64,000 nucleotides of DNA, taken from contig NZ_JABVWW010000002.1 of NCBI RefSeq assembly GCF_013350005.1, forward strand, positions 248,001 through 312,000, read 5' to 3'. Each line of letters begins with the position of its first letter. The stretch's first letter is position 1. Shown one piece after another: positions 9,192-17,278 of the stretch. The notes under the pieces are model-generated. The model ran no database searches. It saw only the letters and a program-made list of their open reading frames with translations, and was not told where the DNA came from. Source of the stretch: Methylocystis silviterrae (lineage in GTDB: Bacteria > Pseudomonadota > Alphaproteobacteria > Rhizobiales > Beijerinckiaceae). The translations under genes and the position numbers were made by a program.

Positions 9192-9782
9192 ATGATCGTA
9201 AGGATCACGCACATAATGCTCGCGGCCTTTATGGCCGCGAGTTTCTCTCCGACGATGGCTTCGGCGCAGTCGCCTAAGCCGGCGCCTAAGCCTGGGCCGT
9301 CGAGGCCGGCGCAGGCGCCAAGGCCCGCTGATATCGACAAGAACGGGGTTCTGATTCTCGTCCGCTCGACTCTGCTCGCGCTCGATCAGGCCAACAAAAC
9401 CGGCAATTATACGGTGCTGCGCGACCTTGGAGCCCCGGGCTTCCAGACGAACACGGCCGCGCGGCTAGCGGAAATTTTCGCCTATCAGCGCAACCAACAT
9501 CTCGACCTGTCAGGCGTCGCCGTCTTGGAGCCGCAGCTCAGCATGCTGCCGCAAATAGAGTCGACGGGCATGATGCACATGGCGGGATTTTTCCCCTCCG
9601 TGCCCACGCAGATCCGCTTCGAACTGCTCTATGCGCCGGTCCAAGGCCAGTGGAAGCTGTTCGGCCTCTCGGTTTCGCTGGGATCTTCGGCGCCGGTGGC
9701 GCCAAGCGACGCGCCAGCCCCGAGCGCCGCGGAACAGCCAAAAGGCGGGACGGGACTTCGCACCTCAAAGCCAAAGACCTGA
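9192..9782 (+). CDS. Exported protein of unknown function, adhesin operon partner
   Basis: 196 residues with a clear signal peptide (cleavage likely after MASA), a Pro/Ala/Lys-rich linker at residues 26-47, a compact domain at about 50-165 and a low-complexity tail. I recognise no named family. The core has the look of a small alpha+beta periplasmic domain (ILVRSTLLALDQANKTGNYTVLRDLG, later FELLYAPVQGQWKLFGLSV). It starts 3 bases after the adhesin stop, so the two are almost certainly co-transcribed, and a role in adhesin export, quality control or surface display is a reasonable inference from position only. Confidence 0.75.
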   Translation: MIVRITHIMLAAFMAASFSPTMASAQSPKPAPKPGPSRPAQAPRPADIDKNGVLILVRSTLLALDQANKTGNYTVLRDLGAPGFQTNTAARLAEIFAYQRNQHLDLSGVAVLEPQLSMLPQIESTGMMHMAGFFPSVPTQIRFELLYAPVQGQWKLFGLSVSLGSSAPVAPSDAPAPSAAEQPKGGTGLRTSKPKT

Positions 9783-9810
9783 CGGCGTTCGGGAGGGGCG
9801 CCGGCAAAGC

Positions 9811-9838
9811 GCCGGGACGGTTCGCCATCCCGGCTTTT
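9811..9838 (+). terminator. Rho-independent terminator after the adhesin operon
   Basis: GCCGGGA (9811-9817) pairs with TCCCGGC (9828-9834) across a 10-base loop, followed by TTTT. It lies 29 bases after the stop of the upstream gene and just before the end of a convergent gene. Confidence 0.6.
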
Positions 9839-9846
9839 CGCTGAGC

Positions 9847-10104
9847 TTAGTTTGGCCAGCAGCGGCGGCCGTAGGGGCCGAGATGGAAGCCGCGCGGGCA
9901 GGCGCGACCGACGCCGTATCCTCCCCATTGTCCGCCCCACCGACACCCGCCATAGGGACCGCGATGGCCGTAAGGCCCGCAACCGCCATAGACTTGCATG
10001 ATCGGCGCGCCCGCCGTCTCACTCGGCGCGACCGGCATGGCGGCGTGGGCCGGCGCGGCCAATGCGGCCGCGAAAACCAGCGCGAGACCCGTCCTCGATT
10101 TCAT
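9847..10104 (-). CDS. Small secreted Gly/Cys-rich protein (GCG_CRPN-like)
   Basis: 85 residues. The start is the ATG at 10104, preceded by a strong GGAGGAG; the same frame upstream to 10197 is not needed. A signal peptide ends at AHA (about residue 20). The mature part contains GGCGPYGHRGPYGGCR and CPRGFHLGPYGRRCWPN, matching small exported proteins of alphaproteobacteria annotated with a GCG_CRPN domain. Four Cys residues suggest disulfides. No function is known. Confidence 0.78.
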   Translation of the reverse strand: MKSRTGLALVFAAALAAPAHAAMPVAPSETAGAPIMQVYGGCGPYGHRGPYGGCRWGGQWGGYGVGRACPRGFHLGPYGRRCWPN

Positions 10105-10314
10105 CTCCAATCTCCTCCTTAAACCGGTCCAATCGCGCGGCTCTTCGCGCCGCGCCCGCAGAATATCTGCGCGCAAACCGAATCTTGGCAATTGCAATTT
10201 GCGATCGAGGTTAGCCGACGCTCAGCGATGTTCATATAATGTTCTTGCGCCAAGATCGCGCGCCCGTTAAGCTGTCGAAGATAATTGCGCAAAAGAAATT
10301 CTCGGGAGCGCGTG

Positions 10315-11853
10315 ATGGCGGTGAGGGTGGCGACGGTCGCGTTCGAAGGCGTCGAGGCCCGTCCCGTCGACGTTCAGGTGCAGATTTCGAGCGGCGCGGT
10401 CGTCTTCAATGTCGTCGGCCTGGCCGATAAGGCCGTCGCCGAGTCGCGCGAGCGGGTGCGCGCGGCGCTGATCGCTTCCGGTCTGGCGCTGCCGGCGAAA
10501 AGAATCACCGTCAATCTCGCCCCTGCCGACATGCCCAAAGAGGGAAGCCACTATGACGTGCCGATCGCGCTTGGCGTCATGGCGGCCATTGGAGCCATTC
10601 CCTCCGACGCGCTCGAAGGATTCGTCGTGCTTGGCGAACTTGCGCTCGACGGAACGCTGACGCCGACGGCGGGGGTCCTGCCGGCGGCGGTGGCCGCCAA
10701 CGCGCGGGGCTTGGGATTGATCTGTCCGAGCCAATGCGGGCCGGAAGCGGCCTGGGCGTCGAGCGATATGGAGGTGATCGCGCCGCGCTCGCTCATCCAA
10801 CTCGTCAATCACGTCAAGGGCGTGCAGGTTCTGGCCCGGCCTCAGCCGGCGGTGCGCAGGCTCGCTGCCGATCAGCCCGACCTTTCCGACATCAAGGGAC
10901 AGGAGAGCGCCAAGCGCGCGCTCGAGATCGCCGCCGCCGGCGGCCACAACCTTCTGATGAGCGGCCCTCCGGGGGCGGGAAAATCGATGCTCGCCGCGCG
11001 GCTGCCTTCGATCCTGCCGCCGCTGACCCCGAGGGAATTGCTCGAAGTCTCAATGGTTCATTCGGTGGCGGGGCAGATTGCCGGAGGCGAACTGACCGAC
11101 CGGCGGCCCTTTCGCGCGCCCCACCATTCCGCCTCGATGCCGGCGCTGGTCGGCGGCGGTTCCCATGCAAAGCCTGGCGAGATTTCGCTCGCCCACAACG
11201 GGGTGCTTTTTCTCGACGAATTGCCGGAGTTTCAACCGCAAGCGCTGGACAGCCTGCGTCAGCCGCTGGAGACGGGCGAGGTGGCGGTGTCGCGCGCCAA
11301 TCATCGCGCCGTCTACCCAGCCCGCTTTCAGCTTGTCGCGGCGATGAATCCTTGCCGTTGCGGTCACGCGATGGATCCGGGCTACGCCTGCAAGCGCCAA
11401 CCCAATGAACGCTGCGTCGCGCAATATCAGGCGCGGCTTTCGGGGCCGCTGCTCGACCGTTTCGATGTGCAGATCGAGGTGCCGGCGGTGACCGCCGCCG
11501 ATCTCGTGTTGCCGCCGCCGAGCGAGGGTTCGCGGCAGGTCGCGGCGCGCGTCGCGCGGGCCCGAGAGATTCAGCGCGCACGCTACGATGCTCTCTCCCT
11601 GCCAAGGGTCGCCGCCAACGCCGCCGCGCCGGCAGCGGTCATCGAGCGCGTGGCGCGTCTTGACGCCGCCGGCACGGCGCTGATTCGGGACGCGTCCGAG
11701 CGCTTCGGCCTCACCGCCAGAGGGTTTCACAGGGTCTTGAAGCTCGCGCGCACCATCGCCGATCTCGACGGCGCTGAATCGGTCGGCCGACCGCATCTTG
11801 CTGAAGCGCTTTCCTATCGCGCAGGACTTGCGTCGGGGCGCCTTGCTGCCTGA
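10315..11853 (+). CDS. comM: YifB/ComM-family Mg-chelatase-like ATPase
   Basis: 512-residue AAA+ ATPase. An N-terminal ChlI-like domain (residues 1-170) precedes the Mg-chelatase ATPase core with Walker A GPPGAGKS around 220 and Walker B VLFLDELPEF around 300, and a C-terminal domain. In Vibrio the ComM orthologue is a hexameric helicase that promotes branch migration during natural transformation; in most bacteria the role is unproven. The start is the ATG at 10315 with GGGAGCG upstream. A CRCGH motif with additional Cys residues (about 350-378) is typical of the family. It is followed after 9 bases by the hybrid kinase gene. Confidence 0.92.
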   Translation: MAVRVATVAFEGVEARPVDVQVQISSGAVVFNVVGLADKAVAESRERVRAALIASGLALPAKRITVNLAPADMPKEGSHYDVPIALGVMAAIGAIPSDALEGFVVLGELALDGTLTPTAGVLPAAVAANARGLGLICPSQCGPEAAWASSDMEVIAPRSLIQLVNHVKGVQVLARPQPAVRRLAADQPDLSDIKGQESAKRALEIAAAGGHNLLMSGPPGAGKSMLAARLPSILPPLTPRELLEVSMVHSVAGQIAGGELTDRRPFRAPHHSASMPALVGGGSHAKPGEISLAHNGVLFLDELPEFQPQALDSLRQPLETGEVAVSRANHRAVYPARFQLVAAMNPCRCGHAMDPGYACKRQPNERCVAQYQARLSGPLLDRFDVQIEVPAVTAADLVLPPPSEGSRQVAARVARAREIQRARYDALSLPRVAANAAAPAAVIERVARLDAAGTALIRDASERFGLTARGFHRVLKLARTIADLDGAESVGRPHLAEALSYRAGLASGRLAA

Positions 11854-11862
11854 TATGGGCGC

Positions 11863-13578
11863 ATGTCCTTAAACCATATTGTGATTCTGCTCGCGGCGCA
11901 GCTCGCCATTCTGCTGGCGGCGGCGTCCATTTTCGTTGCTCTGCGCAGGCGCGGCCGCGAACAGGTCGAGGCCGAGTTCGAATCGCTGCGCGACGAAATC
12001 TGGGAGCTGCGCGCCGCCGCCGCGGCTCGCGACAGAGCGGAAGCCGCCAGTCTTGCCAAGTCGCGCTTTCTCGCGGCGGTCAGCCACGAATTCCGCACGC
12101 CGCTCAACGGCGTCATGGGGCTGGCGCAGCTTCTCGCGATGACCAGGCTCACCGCCGAACAGGCGAGCTATGTCGAAGCGATCGGCGATTCCAGCCGTTC
12201 GCTCTCGCAGCTGATCGACGACATTCTGGATTTCTCCAAGATCGAAGCCGGCAAGTTCGAGCTGCGTCACGAAGCCTTTGCGCTCGCGCCGTTCGTCGAA
12301 AGCGTGGTCGAATTGCTGGCGCCGCGTGCGATGGCCAAAGGGCTGGAGCTTGCCAGCGTCATCTCGCCCGACACGCCGCGCGAAATCGTGAGCGATCCGG
12401 CGCGCCTTCGGCAGGTGCTCGTCAATCTCATCGGCAACGCGGTGAAATTCACCGAGCGCGGCGGCGTGGGCGTGCGCGTCGCGCGAGACGGCGCACGGCT
12501 GCGCTTCGAGGTGCGCGACTCCGGGCCGGGCGTTCCAGAGGCGGCGCGCGAGGCGATCTTCGAGGAATTCGAGCAGGCCGATCCTTCCGAGAACCACCCG
12601 CAGGAGGGCACAGGGCTCGGCCTCGCCATCTCTCGCCGTCTCGTCGCCAGGATGGGCGGCGCGCTGGCGCTCGTCAATTCATCGGACATGGGCGCCGTTT
12701 TCGCCTTCACGCTTCCTGCGCCGCCGTTCAGCGAAGACAGTGCGCCGGCGCCTCTTTCTGGGCTTAAGACGCTGATCGTTGCGCAGAGCATCTTTGAAGC
12801 GCCCTATCTCGCCAAGAGCTTGCGGTTCGCCGGAGCCGAAGCGGAGATCGTCGCGGCCGAGGATGCGCCGTCCGCACTGCAAAGGCGGCGCGAGAAACCC
12901 TTCGACGCCGTCATCGTCGACTGCGCGTTGGGCCCGCACATGACCGCGCAGTTGGCGAAAGTCGCTCGCGACGCGCAGGCGGGACGACTGTTTCTGCTCT
13001 TCTCGCCCATCGAACGGCGCGCCTTCGGCGAAGACGCTCTGTGCGACTTCGACGGCTGGCTGGTGAAGCCGGTGCGGATCGCCTCGCTGATCGCCCGTCT
13101 GTCGCCAGAGCGCGCCAAGGCGCCGGCGCCAGAGGACGACTCGCCGCCCCAGGCGCTCGCCGGGGTGAACGCGCTCATCGCCGAAGACAATGAGATCAAC
13201 GCGCTCATCCTCACGCGTCACCTCGCGAAGCTTGGCGCGACGGTGACTCGGGCGGAAAGCGGCGCGCTTGCGCTCGCGCGCGCCCGCGAAGCGATCGAGG
13301 GCGCGGGCGCGCCCTATGACGTGATCGTCATGGATCTTTTCATGCCGGATTTCGATGGACGCGAGGCGAGCCTCCGCATTCGTGAGGCGGAGGCGCGGGC
13401 AGGCGCGCCGCGCACGCCGATATTGGTGCTCACGGCCAGCGCGCGCGAAGAAGACGAACGCGCCGCCCGCGCCGCCGGAGTCGATGCTTTTCTCACCAAG
13501 CCGGTGGAGTTCGCTTCGCTCGCGGCGACGATCGAAGAGCTGAGGTTGGCGCCGCGTCGCAGCAGCGCTTCCACTTAG
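11863..13578 (+). CDS. Hybrid sensor histidine kinase with two receiver domains
   Basis: 571 residues. One N-terminal membrane helix (about 5-27), a short coiled coil (30-65), HisKA with the phospho-acceptor His75 in SHEFRTPLN, then HATPase_c with NLIGNAVKFT and GTGLGLAIS. Two receiver-like domains follow. The first (about 295-405) lacks the N-terminal acidic pair and looks degenerate. The second (about 425-560) is canonical, with AEDNEIN, the phospho-acceptor in VIVMDLFMPDFDG, and TKPVE. There is no obvious periplasmic sensor domain, so input may come through the membrane helix or a partner. No response regulator gene is adjacent. It may be co-transcribed with comM. Confidence 0.92.
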   Translation: MSLNHIVILLAAQLAILLAAASIFVALRRRGREQVEAEFESLRDEIWELRAAAAARDRAEAASLAKSRFLAAVSHEFRTPLNGVMGLAQLLAMTRLTAEQASYVEAIGDSSRSLSQLIDDILDFSKIEAGKFELRHEAFALAPFVESVVELLAPRAMAKGLELASVISPDTPREIVSDPARLRQVLVNLIGNAVKFTERGGVGVRVARDGARLRFEVRDSGPGVPEAAREAIFEEFEQADPSENHPQEGTGLGLAISRRLVARMGGALALVNSSDMGAVFAFTLPAPPFSEDSAPAPLSGLKTLIVAQSIFEAPYLAKSLRFAGAEAEIVAAEDAPSALQRRREKPFDAVIVDCALGPHMTAQLAKVARDAQAGRLFLLFSPIERRAFGEDALCDFDGWLVKPVRIASLIARLSPERAKAPAPEDDSPPQALAGVNALIAEDNEINALILTRHLAKLGATVTRAESGALALARAREAIEGAGAPYDVIVMDLFMPDFDGREASLRIREAEARAGAPRTPILVLTASAREEDERAARAAGVDAFLTKPVEFASLAATIEELRLAPRRSSAST

Positions 13579-13579
13579 G

Positions 13580-13683
13580 GCAGGTTCCGAAAAAGTTGAC
13601 AGACTTTTTCGATGAGAACCTGCTCCAACATTTTGATTTTGAGCGATTCCTTATCGATCACATGATTCCATGCGATCGGGAAG
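13580..13683 (+). repeat. Dispersed intergenic repeat, copy 1
   Basis: About 104 bases filling the gap between two convergent genes. The left part folds as a long hairpin: GCAGGTTC pairs with GAACCTGC and CGAAAAAGT with ACTTTTTCG. An AT-rich tail follows. A near-identical copy in opposite orientation is at 28896-29000. The hairpin may also stop transcription. Confidence 0.85.
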
Positions 13684-13685
13684 TT

Positions 13686-14564
13686 CTAGCCGCCCTGCGG
13701 CGCGATGACGCCGAACCGTCCCGATTGATAGTCGGCGAAGGCCTGCCGCAATTCATCCTGCGTATTCATCACGAATGGCCCGTGTTGCTCCACGGGCTCG
13801 TCAATCGGCTCGCCGCTCATGAGGATCAGCTTCACGTCATTGTTGGCTTCGAAGGCGATGTCGCCGCCTTCCTCGTCGAATACGACAACGTCCGTCGCGC
13901 GCGCGATCTTCTCGCCATTGACTTCGACCGTTCCTTCGAGAACAGCCGCAAGCGCCGTATGGCCTTCGGGAAGCGCGAATCGGGCGCGCTTTCCTGCGTC
14001 GATCCGCACGTCCCAAAGATCGATCGGCGTCGCCGTTTGCGCCGGTCCGCGATGGCCATCGAATGCGCCGGCGATGACGCGGACGATTCCGGCGTCATCC
14101 GGCAGATCGACGCGCGGAATGTCCTTGTCGAGGAGGGTCTGGTAGCGCGGCGGGCTCATCTTCTCGCGCGCCGGCAGATTGACCCAAAGCTGCACGACCT
14201 CGAAGCGCCCGCCCGACTTGCCGAAGCTTTCGGAATGATACTCCTCGTGGACGACGCCCGAGGCCGCGCGCATCCACTGCACGTCGCCGGGACCGATAAG
14301 TCCGCCGGCGCCGGTCGAGTCGCGATGCGCGAGTTCGCCGTCCAGGACGAGCGTCACCGTCTCGAAGCCGCGATGCGGATGGGCGCCGACGCCGCGCCGC
14401 TTGGCGGTCGGTGGAAAGTCAAACGGTCCCGCGTAGTCGAACAGTAAAAAGGGGCTCACCCGCGCGCCATGTTCGTGATGCGAAAACAGGGATCGCACCG
14501 GAAAGCCGTCGCCGACCCAGTGCATGGAGTCCGGGGCGGGGTAAACGTCGATAATTCTTCTCAT
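13686..14564 (-). CDS. Pirin family protein
   Basis: 292-residue bicupin. The N-terminal cupin has the metal-binding HPHRGFET motif (residues 62-69) and a later VVHEEYH; the C-terminal pirin domain follows from about residue 170. Some family members are quercetin 2,3-dioxygenases and others are redox or regulatory proteins, so the role is open. The start is the ATG at 14564 with GGAGC upstream. It lies alone, convergent with the histidine kinase gene and divergent from the SMR transporter. Confidence 0.92.
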   Translation of the reverse strand: MRRIIDVYPAPDSMHWVGDGFPVRSLFSHHEHGARVSPFLLFDYAGPFDFPPTAKRRGVGAHPHRGFETVTLVLDGELAHRDSTGAGGLIGPGDVQWMRAASGVVHEEYHSESFGKSGGRFEVVQLWVNLPAREKMSPPRYQTLLDKDIPRVDLPDDAGIVRVIAGAFDGHRGPAQTATPIDLWDVRIDAGKRARFALPEGHTALAAVLEGTVEVNGEKIARATDVVVFDEEGGDIAFEANNDVKLILMSGEPIDEPVEQHGPFVMNTQDELRQAFADYQSGRFGVIAPQGG

Positions 14565-14694
14565 GGGGAAGCTCCTTGCGGCCTATGTGGGCGGCATTGG
14601 GCGAAATGCAAATTGGCGGTTCTTGACGGATCGGACCGCAAAACCCACAAGTCGCCGGACGCGGCGACGACGTCGCATTGGCAAGGACGGTTAG

Positions 14695-15021
14695 ATGGAT
14701 TGGATCATCCTTTTTATCGGCAGCATCTGCGAAGTCGGCTGGCTCATCGGGATGAAATATGCGGAAGGATTCACGCGGCTCTGGCCTTCGCTCGTCATGG
14801 TGTTTTTCATGGCGGCGAGCGTCGGATGCCTGGGCATTGCGGTAAAGACGATTCCCGCCGGCACGGCTTACGCCGCATGGACGGGAACAAGCATCGCCGC
14901 GGCGACGCTTGTGGGCGTCTACCTCTTTAACGAACCGACGACCTTTCTGCGTTTAGGCTCGATCGGCCTTATTGTTCTGGGCATCATCGGCCTGCGGCTC
15001 GGCGGCGTCGACCTGAAATAG
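14695..15021 (+). CDS. SMR-family exporter, SugE/Gdx type
   Basis: 108 residues, four membrane helices. The subtype markers are SugE/Gdx-like: EVGWLIGMKYAEGFTRLWPS in helix 1, IPAGTAYAAWTGTS, and RLGSIGLIVLGIIGL near the end. The conserved Glu14 is the proton/substrate-coupling residue. Members of this branch export guanidinium; related ones export quaternary ammonium compounds. The ATG at 14695 is preceded by AGGACGG. It is convergent with the amidinotransferase gene 54 bases away. Confidence 0.88.
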   Translation: MDWIILFIGSICEVGWLIGMKYAEGFTRLWPSLVMVFFMAASVGCLGIAVKTIPAGTAYAAWTGTSIAAATLVGVYLFNEPTTFLRLGSIGLIVLGIIGLRLGGVDLK

Positions 15022-15074
15022 AGGTCGCCCGGCGCTCCTTGCCAGAAGCGTCGGGCGACAGAAGCGCTATTGAA

Positions 15075-16220
15075 TCAAAAATAGCTTTCGAGCGTTCCGC
15101 GTCGCCGCACGTCGAGCGTCGCGCAATGGAACGCGCCGCCGAACGCCGCATAGTGCAGGAACGAGCAGGGGATGGGCTCGTAGCCCCATTTCTCCATCTG
15201 CCGCATCATGTTGGTATGATGCGGATCGACGATGACGCGTTTCTCGTCAATCATCAGAATGTTCATGCTGAGCCATTTGCCGCACATCGAGGTGATCGCG
15301 AGAATGCGGTCGTTGATCGGATCGGGCTCCGGCGCGACGAGAATGTCCCATTTCTTCAAAATGTCGGGCAGTTCGTCGGGATTGATATATTCGGGATTGA
15401 TGAGCACGCGACCCGGCCCCAGCGGCAGGATCGTCGTGTCGATATGCATCGGGTTCGGGCAGCGGCTCTTGATCTCATGAATCCGATAGCCGTCGCCAAG
15501 ATGGCGGCGCAGCCAGTCGATGCCCATGGCGTTCGTCACATTGGAGCGCGTGACGAAAATATCGCGGCCGCAGCGGAAGAAATCGGCGGCGTCGAACACC
15601 GGCTCGAATTCGGTGAGAATGTAGCGGAGCGGCTCGCCCTTCTCGGGCAGCGTGAAATCGGGGTCGAAGAGTTCGTCGGTGAGTTGCGGCTTGGGCGCCG
15701 AGGTCCAACGCGCGCCGCGCTTAAAATAGTCCTTCAGGATCGGCCGATAGGAGTGCGTTTCGAAATAGCGACAGGGCCAGGCCATGGGCGTTTCGAGAAT
15801 TTCGTCGCCGAAGACGAGCATGGAATCGCGCGGGCAGGAATTGCAGAAGCCGCGCGACGACCAGTGCGGCGTCGAGAATTTCGCCTTGTGATTGAAGGGC
15901 TCCGGCCGCGTCACCGTGACGCCGAGCGATTCGAGCACCTTGATGAAATTGTCGAGCTCCTGCTGCGCCGGTTCGATCATGAATTTCGGAAAGCGGAAGC
16001 CTGCGGCGAGCGATTGGGCGCGCGCGGCCATGCCGGGGATGTTGCAGGTGACGACCGGATGGTCGGAAGGAATCGTCGAGCCCTCGAGGCGGCCGACGAT
16101 GATCTCCTCCAAAGGATCCCACTCATTGTGGGAATTGACTGGACAGTCCGCGGCAATCGCGGTCCCCATAGATGCATGTATATTCATAATGCGCCCCGGA
16201 TCGTTTCCAGCGAGTGACAT
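15075..16220 (-). CDS. AGAT-like amidinotransferase
   Basis: 381 residues. Closely follows eukaryotic glycine amidinotransferase in its conserved blocks: EPVFDAADFFRCGRDIF with the catalytic Asp (210 or 213), NPMHIDTT with His259, KWLSMNILMIDEKRV, and GGAFHCATLDVRRRGTLESY with nucleophile Cys366. Such enzymes move an amidino group from arginine to an amine, giving a guanidino compound and ornithine. Bacterial relatives act in cyanotoxin and antibiotic pathways, so the acceptor here is not known. The ATG at 16220 has GGAAAG upstream; the ATG at 16187 is the alternative. No biosynthetic cluster is adjacent. Confidence 0.88.
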   Translation of the reverse strand: MSLAGNDPGRIMNIHASMGTAIAADCPVNSHNEWDPLEEIIVGRLEGSTIPSDHPVVTCNIPGMAARAQSLAAGFRFPKFMIEPAQQELDNFIKVLESLGVTVTRPEPFNHKAKFSTPHWSSRGFCNSCPRDSMLVFGDEILETPMAWPCRYFETHSYRPILKDYFKRGARWTSAPKPQLTDELFDPDFTLPEKGEPLRYILTEFEPVFDAADFFRCGRDIFVTRSNVTNAMGIDWLRRHLGDGYRIHEIKSRCPNPMHIDTTILPLGPGRVLINPEYINPDELPDILKKWDILVAPEPDPINDRILAITSMCGKWLSMNILMIDEKRVIVDPHHTNMMRQMEKWGYEPIPCSFLHYAAFGGAFHCATLDVRRRGTLESYF

Positions 16221-16456
16221 CTAGCGCTTTCCGATTGTTGTTCAATTTTACGAAAAAACGGCGTTAATTCTTGGTTCAACGTCGCGCTGCTTGGTCTTCC
16301 TCGCTCTGTTGCCGACTCAAGCCTTCTTGGCGGTCGGACTATGTCGCCAAGAGGCGGGGCCGTCTACTCCAGCCGCTCCCAAGGCTTGTCCTGGCGCTCC
16401 CAAGGCTTGCGCGGACTTGCGTTTCCCCCGGCATTGGGCAATAAACCGCGCTCTAC

Positions 16457-16495
16457 AGAACCGCCCGGCCAGTGATGGGCTGCCGTGGCGGTTCT
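16457..16495 (+). promoter_or_regulatory. Hairpin in the rpmI leader
   Basis: AGAACCGCC (16457-16465) pairs perfectly with GGCGGTTCT (16487-16495), 79 bases before the rpmI start. It is not followed by a T run. A role as an L20-responsive or attenuation element is inference. The rest of the 350-base gap 16221-16573 holds only a 15-base direct repeat (16374-16388 and 16395-16409). Confidence 0.4.
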
Positions 16496-16573
16496 TTCGC
16501 TCGCGCGAACACGCGTCGTTCGGACCAATTTCCTGCGGCGCAAACAACAGGGCCCAGAGCCCGGGAGAGCAAA

Positions 16574-16774
16574 ATGCCCAAACTGAAGACGAAATCCGGC
16601 GCGAAAAAGCGCTTCAAGATCACCGGCACCGGGAAAGTGGTCTACGCCCAGCAAGGCAAGCGCCACGGGATGATCAAGCGGACGAACAAGCAGATCAGAA
16701 ATCTGCGCGGCACGGCCGTCTTGTTCAAGACTGACGGCGACAACGTCAAGAAATACTTCCTGCCGAACGGCTGA
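16574..16774 (+). CDS. rpmI: 50S ribosomal protein L35
   Basis: 66 residues, [17 protein letters not shown] through KKYFLPNG, full length for bL35. The start is fixed by the family N-terminus; AGAGCAAA lies upstream. rplT follows after 36 bases. The usual upstream partner infC is not adjacent here. Confidence 0.97.
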   Translation: MPKLKTKSGAKKRFKITGTGKVVYAQQGKRHGMIKRTNKQIRNLRGTAVLFKTDGDNVKKYFLPNG

Positions 16775-16810
16775 TCCGCAGAACCGCACTTTTTCGCAAA
16801 GGAGTTCGTC

Positions 16811-17176
16811 ATGGCTCGCGTCAAGCGTGGCGTCACATCGCACGCCAAACATAAGAAGACCCTCAAGGCGGCCAAAGGCTTCTATGGCCGCCGCAAGAAT
16901 ACGATTCGCGCCGCCAAGGCCGCCGTCGACCGCTCGATGCAATATGCGACGCGCGACCGCAAGGCGAAGAAGCGCGTGTTCCGCGCGCTGTGGATCCAGC
17001 GGCTCAACGCCGCCGTGCGCGAGCACGGGCTGACCTATTCGCGGTTCATCGACGGGCTCGCCAAGGGCGGGATCGAAGTCGACCGCAAGGTTTTGTCGGA
17101 CCTCGCCATCCACCAGCCGGAAGCCTTCGCGGCGATCGTGGCGCAGGCCAAATCGGCGTTGCCGCAGGCCGCCTAA
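16811..17176 (+). CDS. rplT: 50S ribosomal protein L20
   Basis: 121 residues, the expected length of bL20, with the family start [16 protein letters not shown] and a basic N-terminal extension followed by [16 protein letters not shown]. It binds 23S rRNA early in assembly and in some bacteria represses its own operon. AAAGGAG lies 10 bases upstream of the ATG. It ends the two-gene rpmI-rplT operon, followed by a strong terminator. Confidence 0.97.
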   Translation: MARVKRGVTSHAKHKKTLKAAKGFYGRRKNTIRAAKAAVDRSMQYATRDRKAKKRVFRALWIQRLNAAVREHGLTYSRFIDGLAKGGIEVDRKVLSDLAIHQPEAFAAIVAQAKSALPQAA

Positions 17177-17199
17177 GACTTATATCGCGAACACATTCG

Positions 17200-17237
17200 A
17201 GCCTCCCGCAGCCGGCTGCGGGAGGCTTTTTGTTTTT
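17200..17237 (+). terminator. Rho-independent terminator of rpmI-rplT
   Basis: A 12-13-base-pair GC-rich stem (AGCCTCCCGCAGC with its complement) followed by TTTTTGTTTTT. Starts 24 bases after the rplT stop. Confidence 0.92.
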
Positions 17238-17278
17238 AAAATGTTTTCTATTCTTGGCCTGCCTATTGCCAGGCGGTT

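Noticed and set aside
14580-14694. Guanidine riboswitch before the SMR gene
   Set aside because: A GTCGCCG/CGGCGAC hairpin with loop GACG is present, but the paired ACGR-loop hairpins of guanidine-II are missing and the guanidine-III core does not fit.
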